From assembly GCA_910577295.1 (NCBI GenBank), contig CAJTLS010000007.1:34060-98059 (forward strand): a stretch of 64,000 bases of DNA. The letters are read 5' to 3'. The notes below the pieces were generated by a model that saw nothing but the letters and a program-made list of their open reading frames with translations, ran no database searches and was not told where the DNA came from. The position numbers and the translations under genes are program-made. Of the stretch, positions 34,848 through 42,784 are shown in pieces. Position 1 is the stretch's first letter; the number at the start of each line of letters is the position of its first letter. Source of the stretch: an uncultured Eubacterium sp. (GTDB taxonomy: Bacteria > Bacillota > Clostridia > Lachnospirales > Lachnospiraceae).

Positions 34848-36227
34848 ATGAAGACACAGGGGATATCGCTGATTATGTCAGGGAGCAGCGCAAAGATGTC
34901 CGGTAAAAGTACAAAAGTAAATGCTTCTGCATTTGACAGCTTTATGGACACGCACGCCTCGAAAGTATCTGCGGTTGGTGAATCAAAAGAAGCGTTGTCC
35001 GTATCGAATAAGGCGGATGTGACGAATAATGAGCAGCTTAACGCCAAGAATGACATGGAGTCAAAATGCCCGGACGCGAAAGCGGCGGGAGAGATGTCAA
35101 AGAAGCCGTTGTTGGAACAGGGGAATGTCGGTTCAGAGACAATGGAAGACGTTGATATGTCGGAAATGATGACTCAGATGATGGCTATGCTGCAGGAATT
35201 TTTCGGACTGTCCGATGAGGAACTCATCGATGTGATGGAGCAGTTGGGAATGCAGTTGCAGGATATGCTGTTTCAGGTACAGAACAATACAATTGTTTTG
35301 GTAGATACCAGTGCAATACAAAAATTTGTATTAGGCGTCCACGGAATTGAAGATACAGCGGCAATTCTGACGAATGATACGCTGAATCAGGAAATCGGGC
35401 AGTTGACAGAAGAACTTACTAATATTCTGGCAGAGGGCTTCGGGGTAAAACCGGAACAAATAGCCGATTTACCAAAGGACTTAATGCTTAACTTTGCGGA
35501 GCAGATGCAGCAGGCAGCGCAGTCGGTAACAGAACCGGAACCGGAACAATTACCACAGGATGCAAAAGGTTTGGAGAGTATGCCGGTTATTGTGGAAGAA
35601 GAGCTGCAACAGAATGAGGGAGGAGAAGACGACTCTCTGGGTTATACGAAAGAGGGCATGACAAATTCTTCCGAATCTGCTTTACCGTCGACAGAACTCC
35701 ATGAACAGGCAGCGGCAACATTTACTGATAAATTGTCGCAGGCGCTGGAAAAGGTGAGTAACGTTGAGGAACTGTCGGAATTGCGAACAATGACCCGGAT
35801 TGTTGAACAGGTTGTGCGTCAGGTGAAAATACGTGTGATGCCGATGACGACAAGTATGGAGATGCAGTTGAATCCGGCAAGTCTGGGACGGGTGAATTTG
35901 ACCGTTGCGACAACAGGCGGCATAGCGACAGCGACGATGGTTGTTGAAAATCAAATGGCCAAAAATGCGTTGGAAAGTCAGATGATAACGTTAAAAGAAA
36001 CATTTGCCGAACAGGGATTGAAAGTAGAAGAAGTGGAAGTTACAGTTGCTGAATTTGGTTTAAAGAAAGAAAATCAGGAGCAGCAGGAGACTGGTAAAGA
36101 CAGGAAACAGAATCGAAGATTCCGTTCGGACGACGAATTATCGGAAGATGAAAACGCCGTGACGGAGACTAATATGACGGCATCGGATAGAAGAGACGCC
36201 AACAGTGTGGTAGACTACACGGCATAA
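34848..36227 (+). CDS. fliK: Flagellar hook-length control protein FliK
   Basis: This 459-residue protein has a variable, low-complexity, Met/Glu-rich N-terminal two-thirds and a conserved C-terminal hook-length domain (about 345-420) with MEMQLNPASLGRVNLTVATT. FliK measures the hook and switches FlhB export specificity. AAAGGAGGG before ATG 34848 fixes the start rather than ATG 34818. The weak conservation of the middle is normal for this family. Confidence 0.9.
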   Translation: MKTQGISLIMSGSSAKMSGKSTKVNASAFDSFMDTHASKVSAVGESKEALSVSNKADVTNNEQLNAKNDMESKCPDAKAAGEMSKKPLLEQGNVGSETMEDVDMSEMMTQMMAMLQEFFGLSDEELIDVMEQLGMQLQDMLFQVQNNTIVLVDTSAIQKFVLGVHGIEDTAAILTNDTLNQEIGQLTEELTNILAEGFGVKPEQIADLPKDLMLNFAEQMQQAAQSVTEPEPEQLPQDAKGLESMPVIVEEELQQNEGGEDDSLGYTKEGMTNSSESALPSTELHEQAAATFTDKLSQALEKVSNVEELSELRTMTRIVEQVVRQVKIRVMPMTTSMEMQLNPASLGRVNLTVATTGGIATATMVVENQMAKNALESQMITLKETFAEQGLKVEEVEVTVAEFGLKKENQEQQETGKDRKQNRRFRSDDELSEDENAVTETNMTASDRRDANSVVDYTA

Positions 36228-36250
36228 TAAAACAGAAAGGAAGTGAGAAG

Positions 36251-37078
36251 ATGGCAGGAACCAGTAACGTGTCAGATTTGACAACAAAATTAGAAGAAAT
36301 AGAAGCTGCAAAGGAAGCGCAAAAAATAAAATACCGCGGTTCGAGTAAGTTAGGAAAAGAAGAATTTTTGAAACTGCTTGTTTGCCAGATGCAAAATCAG
36401 GACCCGCTGAACCCGCAGAACGATACAGAATTTGTTTCCCAGTTAGCGCAGTTCTCCTCATTGGAGCAGATGACAAACATGAATACAACGATGAGCAATA
36501 CATCTGCTTACAGTCTGATTGGTAGGGAAGTAATTATACAGAAAGCTGATGAAACCGGACAGTATAAGGAGACGCGCGGCGTAGTTGACTATGTCGGCTT
36601 CGAAAATGGTGAGGCAGTAATTTCTGTTGACGGCAAGAAATTTAGCATGGAAGATATCGTGAAAGTATTGGATACTGCTTATGCCGCGAAAGATTATCTG
36701 CCGAGTGTGGAAGAGCAGAAACATGTGTTTGATTTGAGTAATCCGGGATTGACGGAAATTAAAATTAATCTGGGCAGTAACGGTTACGAGGCAAGCAGTG
36801 TGGCTGTTGTCATCAATGGAGATTACATTGATAAGAAATATCTTACATTCGATGCGGATAAGGGCATCCTGACAATTGCACCGGAAGCGCTGAAAGATTT
36901 GGATACGGGTAGTTATTATCTGGGACTCTATTTCGACGATCCATACCAGACTTCTATTACAGATAAAGTAACTATTCAGATAACGAACAGCGGTGCTAAT
37001 ACGGACGACAAAGAAGATACAGAGGGAGACACAGAAGGAGAAACGGAAGGAGAGACGGAAGAAAAAGACAAAGCTTGA
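36251..37078 (+). CDS. flgD: Flagellar hook assembly scaffold FlgD
   Basis: This 275-residue hook cap has the FlgD N-terminal motif LGKEEFLKLLVCQMQNQDPL followed by FVSQLAQFSSLEQMTNMN. A central beta domain and an acidic tail rich in Asp/Glu/Thr (DKEDTEGDTEGETEGETEEK) follow. The tail is a low-complexity repeat and looks like a lineage-specific extension. FlgD caps the growing hook and is later replaced. Confidence 0.95.
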   Translation: MAGTSNVSDLTTKLEEIEAAKEAQKIKYRGSSKLGKEEFLKLLVCQMQNQDPLNPQNDTEFVSQLAQFSSLEQMTNMNTTMSNTSAYSLIGREVIIQKADETGQYKETRGVVDYVGFENGEAVISVDGKKFSMEDIVKVLDTAYAAKDYLPSVEEQKHVFDLSNPGLTEIKINLGSNGYEASSVAVVINGDYIDKKYLTFDADKGILTIAPEALKDLDTGSYYLGLYFDDPYQTSITDKVTIQITNSGANTDDKEDTEGDTEGETEGETEEKDKA

Positions 37079-37094
37079 CAAGGAGGTCGGGACT

Positions 37095-37454
37095 ATGAAT
37101 GTAAATCAAACGTTTCCTTCGATTGAGCGAATCAGAGGTCAGATTTCGGCGCAGGACAGCGTCCGCAAAGGAGAACAATCCGCACCGAAGACGACACAGA
37201 GTTTTGACGAAATTCTTTTTTCCAAGCATGCCTCAAAAAGACTGGAGACGCGTCAGATTGATATGACGCAGGAACAGCGTGACAGATTGAGGGACGCGAC
37301 GCATCAGGCGAGAGAAAAGGGGATGAATGAGTCGCTTGTCATGGTAGACAATATGGCATTTATTGTCAATGTGAGAAACAATACGGTAATTACTGCTGTG
37401 AAAGATACAAACAAAGCAGTTTTTACAAATATTGACGGAGCAATTATCAATTGA
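37095..37454 (+). CDS. Flagellar operon protein (TIGR02530 type)
   Basis: This 119-residue protein shows the conserved block FDEILFSKHASKRLETRQID and the later AFIVNVRNNTVITAV, typical of a small protein family found in Firmicute flagellar operons between flgD and flgE. Its biochemical role is unknown to me. AAGGAGG before ATG 37095 sets the start. A 98-base gap with two hairpins separates it from flgE. Confidence 0.85.
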   Translation: MNVNQTFPSIERIRGQISAQDSVRKGEQSAPKTTQSFDEILFSKHASKRLETRQIDMTQEQRDRLRDATHQAREKGMNESLVMVDNMAFIVNVRNNTVITAVKDTNKAVFTNIDGAIIN

Positions 37455-37469
37455 TTTGTAACAAATTAG

Positions 37470-37521
37470 CATGCTGGCCCTTAACAGGAAGCATGAGCGC
37501 CTTTGACTGCCGGATAAGGCG
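37470..37521 (+). promoter_or_regulatory. Two tandem hairpins in the flgE leader
   Basis: CATGCT (37470-37475) pairs with AGCATG (37490-37495), and CGCCTT (37498-37503) pairs with AAGGCG (37516-37521). They fill the gap before flgE, about 30 bases before its start. There is no T-run. They may protect or process the flgE messenger. Confidence 0.4.
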
Positions 37522-37552
37522 TGGAAATAAAAATATTGGAGGGTGATTCATT

Positions 37553-38998
37553 ATGATGAGGTCATTGTATTCCGGAATTTCCGGATTGAGAGTACATCAG
37601 ACAAAGATGGATGTAATTGGTAATAATATTTCAAATGTAAATACAGTAGGATTTCGCGGGAGTGCCGTAAACTTTACTGACGTATTTTATCAGACGACAC
37701 AGAGCGCTACCGGCCCGAATGCGGCGACCGGAGCTGCCGGTACGAATGCTACACAGATTGGTCTCGGCGCCAATGTGGCGGCAATTGCTGTGGATTTGAG
37801 CGGAACCGGCTCTACCCAGCGTACGGACCGCGGAATGGACGTTATGATTAACGGAGATGCCTTTTTGATTGTGAGAAGCAATGGTAACGATTATTTTACT
37901 AAATCAGGCGCTTTGGATATTGACGCCAATGGTACGTTGTATTGTACAACAAACGGGGCTACTGTCCTCGGATGGGGAGTCGATGAAGAAGGCGATATCA
38001 GAAAGGATAGTGTAAAGCCGTTGAAATTGATGGGTGGTGAAAACGCTTATTCCGAGCCGAATGCGACGACGAGTGTTACCCTTTCCGGAAACGTAGACCA
38101 GAAAGATAAGCAGGTTGCCTTTAGCGAAGATGGCGTAGGGTATCCGATAGCTGTTGGTTTTTATGATAATTTAGGTAATTTATGCTGTGCCAAGCTTAGT
38201 ATTATACAGACGGGCGTTGATTCGAACAATACTTATACTGTCCGTGTGGATGATATTTTAGGGCCGGATAGTAAATCGTTATTAAAGTGGAAAAATGAAG
38301 AGACAGGTAATTATGAATCGACCGAACAGGTAATTAACTTTAACGGCATAGACCTTGGCGGTACCAATTATACGGTAGACCCGAGCAGCGGCGCCATTAC
38401 CTTCCAAGGTCCGCCGCAATGGCCGGTATTGACATTTGATTCCGTGACTGGTCATTTTACGAGCGTGAGCAGTGAAGACGGCAATATACTTAACTTAAAT
38501 CTCAGCGCCGAGGGTGCTCCGTATCCGGTCAGCGGTGTCGATATTGATTTCTCAGATTTGACAATGTATGCGACCGGTCAGACCTGTAAGGTAAAACCGA
38601 ACCGTGGAGATAAAAATAACGAGGGAGGCGGAAATGCTGCCGGCAGCCTCAATGGTTTTTCTATCCAGACAGACGGAAAGATTTACGGCGTGTACAGTAA
38701 TGGAGACAAAAAATTATTAGGACAGATTGCCGTGGCGACATTTGCCAATCCATCCGGTTTAGAGGCGGTAGGAAACAGCTTGTATGCTTCTACTTTGAAC
38801 TCGGGTGATTTCGACGGTATCGGTATTGATATTTCGGAAGTTGGCAAATTCTCCGTCGGAGCATTGGAGATGTCAGACGTGGATTTGGCAACGGAATTTA
38901 CAAATATGATTACGACACAGCGTGGTTTTCAGGCAAATTCCCGTGTTATCACAACCTCTGACTCAATGCTGGAAGAACTTGTTAATCTGAAACGATAA
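37553..38998 (+). CDS. flgE: Flagellar hook protein FlgE
   Basis: This 481-residue protein has the rod/hook N-terminus SLYSGISGLRVHQTKMDVIG followed by NNISNVNTVGFRGS. A long variable beta-rich middle follows, and the C-terminus is DLATEFTNMITTQRGFQANS with RVITTSDSMLEELVNLKR. FlgE builds the hook, the most abundant product of this part of the operon. GGAGGGTG precedes the start. A strong intrinsic terminator lies 25 bases after its stop. Confidence 0.96.
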   Translation: MMRSLYSGISGLRVHQTKMDVIGNNISNVNTVGFRGSAVNFTDVFYQTTQSATGPNAATGAAGTNATQIGLGANVAAIAVDLSGTGSTQRTDRGMDVMINGDAFLIVRSNGNDYFTKSGALDIDANGTLYCTTNGATVLGWGVDEEGDIRKDSVKPLKLMGGENAYSEPNATTSVTLSGNVDQKDKQVAFSEDGVGYPIAVGFYDNLGNLCCAKLSIIQTGVDSNNTYTVRVDDILGPDSKSLLKWKNEETGNYESTEQVINFNGIDLGGTNYTVDPSSGAITFQGPPQWPVLTFDSVTGHFTSVSSEDGNILNLNLSAEGAPYPVSGVDIDFSDLTMYATGQTCKVKPNRGDKNNEGGGNAAGSLNGFSIQTDGKIYGVYSNGDKKLLGQIAVATFANPSGLEAVGNSLYASTLNSGDFDGIGIDISEVGKFSVGALEMSDVDLATEFTNMITTQRGFQANSRVITTSDSMLEELVNLKR

Positions 38999-39022
38999 TT
39001 GTAATGAAAGACAATAACATAT

Positions 39023-39050
39023 GGGTGATTGCTTTTGCGGTCACCCTTTT
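39023..39050 (+). terminator. Intrinsic terminator after flgE
   Basis: GGGTGATTGC (39023-39032) and GCGGTCACCC (39037-39046) form a 10-bp stem with two G-U pairs around a TTTT loop, followed directly by TTTT. It lies inside the flagellar cluster and would end or attenuate transcripts after the hook gene. Confidence 0.72.
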
Positions 39051-39065
39051 CCCATGTGATTTAGC

Positions 39066-39101
39066 AGCCTGACGGCGGGGTCCATTTGTTACCGTTAGGC
39101 T
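39066..39101 (+). repeat. 36-bp hairpin repeat, copy C
   Basis: AGCCTGACGG and CCGTTAGGCT form a 10-bp stem with one G-U pair around a 16-base loop. It is the partner of 12863-12898 (27 of 36 identical, no gaps). Like that copy it follows a terminator and precedes a start codon by about 75 bases. Confidence 0.7.
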
Positions 39102-39176
39102 AAGAAAATGTGAACCGGGAAAGGCAGTGATTTGCAGTTTCCCAAACAAAAAAACGTTTTGGAGTGGAGAATTCTT

Positions 39177-39398
39177 ATGATTGAAGTGACAAGATTAAAT
39201 GGAGGTGTTTTGACAGTTAATCACTATTTGATTGAGACAGTGGAGGAAACGCCGGATACGGTCATTACATTGACGACAGGGAAAAAATTAATTGTAAAAG
39301 AGAGCAGGCCGGAGATTCACGAAAGAGTGAAATCGTATGAAAAGGAAGTCTTCTCGTCTTTTGCGGACATTTCAACAAAGAATTCAAAAAAAATGTAA
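39177..39398 (+). CDS. flbD: Flagellar protein FlbD (SwrD-like)
   Basis: This 73-residue protein has the family pattern MIEVTRLNGGVLTVNHYLIE, then TPDTVITLTTGKKLIVKES. In Bacillus the relative SwrD raises motor power and swarming. GGAGTGGAG before ATG 39177 is preferred over an in-frame ATG at 39132, which would add a poorly conserved tail. It is followed directly by stator genes, fitting a role in stator function. Confidence 0.88.
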   Translation: MIEVTRLNGGVLTVNHYLIETVEETPDTVITLTTGKKLIVKESRPEIHERVKSYEKEVFSSFADISTKNSKKM

Positions 39399-39405
39399 AA
39401 GAAAG

Positions 39406-39434
39406 TAGACAAAAAGACAAAAATTTAGTAGAAT
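39406..39434 (+). promoter_or_regulatory. Sigma-A-like promoter for motA-motB
   Basis: TAGACA (39406-39411), a 17-base spacer and TAGAAT (39429-39434) lie 53 bases before motA. Both hexamers match consensus at five of six positions. Confidence 0.6.
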
Positions 39435-39487
39435 TGTATGAGTAAGAATTATCTGAACTATTTTGTAAGACATAAGGTGGTGTAAAT

Positions 39488-40291
39488 TTGGATTTAGCTA
39501 CATTAATAGGTATTTTCGGTTGTGCAGGCGCCGTTTTTTATGGTATTGTCTCTGGTGATCAGGGTATGGCTGCCCTTGGAAATTTCTGGGATCAGGCCTC
39601 CATACTGATTACGGTTCTTGGCTCTTTTATGTGTTTGATGACTATGTCGGAGAGTATCGGTGATTTCGTTGGTTCCCTAAAGACGTTCCTGCTGACGACA
39701 AAAGTGATGGAGAGCAGCGAGGGAGAAACGATACATACCATTATAGATTTGGCGAATGTGGCCAGAAAAGAAGGGCTGCTCCAGTTAGAAGAAGCGGCGG
39801 GAGACATTAACGATGAATTTCTGAAAAAAGGTATCATGCTTATTGTAGATGGTACGGATCAGGAGCTTGTGACAAGTATTCTGGAGACGGAGCTTGCCTA
39901 CATAGAACAGCGCCACGGTAAGAAAGTGGCCTTTTGGGACAATCTGGCTGCGATGGGGCCTGCCTGGGGTATGATTGGTACGCTGATTGGGTTGATTAAC
40001 ATGTTGAAGCTGTTAGATGACCCGAGTACCATCGGTCCGAACATGGCGGTGGCCTTGATTACGACGCTGTATGGTTCCCTGCTTGCCAACTGGATTGCCA
40101 TTCCGGTTGCAACAAAGCTTCGCGCAAGAAACAGAAAAGAAATCATGTTAAAAGAAGTTGTCTGCGAAGGAATCCTTTCGATACAGGCGGGAGAAAATCC
40201 TCGTGTTATTGAAGAAAAGCTGAAGTCTTTCCTTGCGCCTAGTGCCCGTAATGAAGTGCTTGGTGAAAACGAGCAAGGTGGTGACGCTTAA
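39488..40291 (+). CDS. motA: Motility protein A (stator)
   Basis: This 267-residue membrane protein has four hydrophobic segments and the family block WDNLAAMGPAWGMIGTLIGL. It forms the ion-conducting stator with MotB and pushes on FliG. The start is TTG 39488 behind AAGGTGGTG. It overlaps motB by one base. In Bacillus motAB lies outside the fla/che operon, so its place between flbD and fliL is a lineage difference. Confidence 0.95.
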   Translation: MDLATLIGIFGCAGAVFYGIVSGDQGMAALGNFWDQASILITVLGSFMCLMTMSESIGDFVGSLKTFLLTTKVMESSEGETIHTIIDLANVARKEGLLQLEEAAGDINDEFLKKGIMLIVDGTDQELVTSILETELAYIEQRHGKKVAFWDNLAAMGPAWGMIGTLIGLINMLKLLDDPSTIGPNMAVALITTLYGSLLANWIAIPVATKLRARNRKEIMLKEVVCEGILSIQAGENPRVIEEKLKSFLAPSARNEVLGENEQGGDA

Positions 40292-41163
40292 TGGCAAGAA
40301 AGAAACAGGAAGAAGAAAAAGGTATTGAAGCAGGATGGATAAATACCTTTGCCGATTTGATGAACCTGCTCCTTTGTTTTTTCGTTCTTTTGTTTTCGAT
40401 GTCTACGGTAGACGCTGATAAGTATGAGCAGTTAGTTACTTCCATGACGGAAAGTATAAATATTTTTGATAAGGGAGGTTCATCCATCGGAGAGGGCGCT
40501 TTTGTCTCCACTGGAACCGACCAGTTGATTTCCGTGGAACAATATTTTAACGAGTATGAGAATCCGGGCGAGAGTACGGAAGTCAAAGAAGATGAATCCA
40601 AAAGAACGGATGTTGACGGCAATCCGCAGCCGAATGATTCGCCGGATGAGGATCTCTCAAATGCAGAAAAGCAGTATCAGGCGAAAAAGGCGGCCGAACA
40701 AAAGGCAAAAGCGGATGAATTATATGGCCGTGTGAATGATGATGCCAATCGGCAGAATGTTGAGGATAAAATTAACATAAACATTGATAAAGACAATCAA
40801 TATGTACAGATTTCTTTAAATGGAGCCCTGTTGTTCGATACCGGAGAGGTGGACATTAAGAAGAGTGTGCTTCCTCTTATGAGCAAAGTGGGTGATATTT
40901 TGAAAAAGTATTCCACTCATCGCATTAAGATTGAGGGACACACGGATAACGTACCGATTTCCGGCAGTTTTAGAAATAATATGCTGTTGTCGACGGCTCG
41001 TGCCAATTCGGTATTTGAATATTTAAAAGATGTAAAAAAGATTTCTCCTAAATCAATGGAGACTTCCGGATTTGGTGAATACAAACCGGTAGCGTCTAAT
41101 AAGACGGCAAAAGGGCGTGCTCAAAACCGTCGTGTGGAAATAAAAATTTATACGGACAAGTAA
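40291..41163 (+). CDS. motB: Motility protein B (stator)
   Basis: This 290-residue protein has a single membrane helix carrying the essential aspartate (Asp22 in TFADLMNLLLCFFVLLFSMS), a charged linker, and an OmpA-like peptidoglycan-binding domain (IKIEGHTDNVPISGSFRNN, AQNRRVEIKI). MotB anchors the stator to the wall. ATG 40291 overlaps the motA stop (TAATG), implying coupled translation. Confidence 0.96.
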   Translation: MARKKQEEEKGIEAGWINTFADLMNLLLCFFVLLFSMSTVDADKYEQLVTSMTESINIFDKGGSSIGEGAFVSTGTDQLISVEQYFNEYENPGESTEVKEDESKRTDVDGNPQPNDSPDEDLSNAEKQYQAKKAAEQKAKADELYGRVNDDANRQNVEDKININIDKDNQYVQISLNGALLFDTGEVDIKKSVLPLMSKVGDILKKYSTHRIKIEGHTDNVPISGSFRNNMLLSTARANSVFEYLKDVKKISPKSMETSGFGEYKPVASNKTAKGRAQNRRVEIKIYTDK

Positions 41164-41184
41164 GGAAATCAGGAGGGAATATCA

Positions 41185-41700
41185 ATGAAAAAGAATATAC
41201 TTACAATTATTATTATGGCGGCAACGCTTATTAATGTTGTGCTGTCGGTTGTATTGGTATTTGCTGTAATGCCGGCGATGAATAAGACGAGCGCCTTGGT
41301 TGACAAAGTGTCTTCCGTCATCGATTTGGAGATTGAAGATCCTAATGCGGAAGAAGAAGAGTACACAATGTCAGATTTGAAGACGTATTTGAAAAAATAT
41401 GATGCTACCGTCAATATCAACCTGAAAAAGGATTCCGGTGACGCTACGAATCATTACGTGCAGTTGAACGGCTGGGTACTTTCTTTTAACAGCAATGCGG
41501 ATGATTATGACACGGTAAACGAACTCGTTCAGACGAACGACGTATATGTGGATGATATTGTAAAAGAGACGATTGGAAGTTTTACTGTTTCTACGATTGA
41601 TGTCGCCAAAGTAAAGACAGAGATTATTAAGAAAATTCAGGAAAAATATAACACAAAGGCAATTGTTTCGATTTCATTGACTGACTTCCTAAAAGTTTGA
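41185..41700 (+). CDS. fliL: Flagellar basal body protein FliL
   Basis: This 171-residue protein has an N-terminal membrane span (about 5-28) and an extracytoplasmic domain ending IIKKIQEKYNTKAIVSISLT. FliL rings surround stators and support their activity. Its place between motB and fliM supports the call even though FliL sequences diverge. AGGAGGG precedes the ATG. Confidence 0.82.
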   Translation: MKKNILTIIIMAATLINVVLSVVLVFAVMPAMNKTSALVDKVSSVIDLEIEDPNAEEEEYTMSDLKTYLKKYDATVNINLKKDSGDATNHYVQLNGWVLSFNSNADDYDTVNELVQTNDVYVDDIVKETIGSFTVSTIDVAKVKTEIIKKIQEKYNTKAIVSISLTDFLKV

Positions 41701-41726
41701 TGTTAATGGCATTGCAAAAAAAATAC

Positions 41727-41755
41727 TTTATGTTATCTGATAAATATGTTATGAT
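41727..41755 (+). promoter_or_regulatory. Possible internal promoter before fliM
   Basis: TTTATG (41727-41732), a 17-base spacer and TATGAT (41750-41755) lie in a 102-base AT-rich gap. The -10 is good, the -35 poor. Confidence 0.4.
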
Positions 41756-41802
41756 AAGAAAAGATGTAATTATCTGAAGCTAGATGAGTGAGGTGAGAAT
41801 GT

Positions 41803-42780
41803 ATGGGCGACGTATTATCGCAAAATGAGATAGACAATCTGTTGTCTGCCTTGAACAGCGGTGAATTTGACCCCAATGACACTGGCGAAGTGGAAGAGAA
41901 GCAGGTTAAGGATTATGATTTTGCCAGACCGTCCAAATTCTCAAAAGAACATTTGCGTACGCTGGTATTTATTTCCGAACATTATGCCAGATTGCTTTCG
42001 ACCAATCTTCCTGTATATCTGAGAAAGAATGTGCAAGTGGAAGTAATGCATTCGGAGGCGGCTACTTATCAGGAGTTTTCGAATTCGTTATCCAATCCGG
42101 TTTTGTTAGGCGTTGTCAATTTCGCACCGTTAGAGGGAAATGTGATTTTGGAGCTTGCTACTGGACTCGGGTATGCGATTGTAGACCGTATGCTCGGCGG
42201 CGACGGACAGCCGTTGAGTAAGAGCAGGGAATTTACAGAAATTGAAATAACCATTATTGAACGAATTATGGTTATTTGTACAAATCTGCTCGTGGAGCCA
42301 TGGCAGAGTGTACAGTTGTTAGAGCCGACGCTTGAGAGAATTGAAACGAATTCCCAGTTTGCCCAGTTTGTAACGCCGAATGAGATGACTTCAATTATTA
42401 CTATGAGTATAAAAATCGGCGAAGTTGAGGGCTTGATGAATATTTGTATTCCATTTGCTGTGTTGGAACCGGTTATTGATAAGGTAAATACGAAGTATTG
42501 GTATTCTACAACGGCAGAGACAGAAGAAGGTACTTATCGCGAATTTTTGGAAGAGACATTGCAGCGTGCTAAAATTCCAGTACGGGCAATTATGGGGCGG
42601 AGCGCTATTTCTGTAAATGATTTTATACACCTGAAGCCAGGCGATGTCATTAAGGTAGACACGGGAATTGAAGATGAATTGGATGTTTATGTTGGAAATA
42701 TTAAGAAATTTTCTGCTATACCGGGGGCCTACGAGGACTCCTATGCAGTCAAAATAAAAACAATCTATAGAGAGGAGTAA
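41803..42780 (+). CDS. fliM: Flagellar motor switch protein FliM
   Basis: This 325-residue switch protein begins with the CheY-phosphate-binding peptide LSQNEIDNLLSAL. A CheC-like middle domain and a C-terminal SpoA domain (about 250-320, HLKPGDVIKVDTGIEDELDV) follow. FliM joins FliG to the C-ring and receives the chemotaxis signal. GAGGTGAG precedes the ATG. Confidence 0.97.
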   Translation: MGDVLSQNEIDNLLSALNSGEFDPNDTGEVEEKQVKDYDFARPSKFSKEHLRTLVFISEHYARLLSTNLPVYLRKNVQVEVMHSEAATYQEFSNSLSNPVLLGVVNFAPLEGNVILELATGLGYAIVDRMLGGDGQPLSKSREFTEIEITIIERIMVICTNLLVEPWQSVQLLEPTLERIETNSQFAQFVTPNEMTSIITMSIKIGEVEGLMNICIPFAVLEPVIDKVNTKYWYSTTAETEEGTYREFLEETLQRAKIPVRAIMGRSAISVNDFIHLKPGDVIKVDTGIEDELDVYVGNIKKFSAIPGAYEDSYAVKIKTIYREE

Positions 42781-42784
42781 TGCA

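Noticed and set aside
36458..37081. Long open frames opposite flgD, fliH, cheA and other genes
   Set aside because: They mirror well-supported genes, have no ribosome binding sites and show no recognisable protein features.
37455..37552. Cyclic-di-GMP riboswitch in the flgE leader
   Set aside because: The conserved core bases of the GEMM class are missing; only simple hairpins are present.
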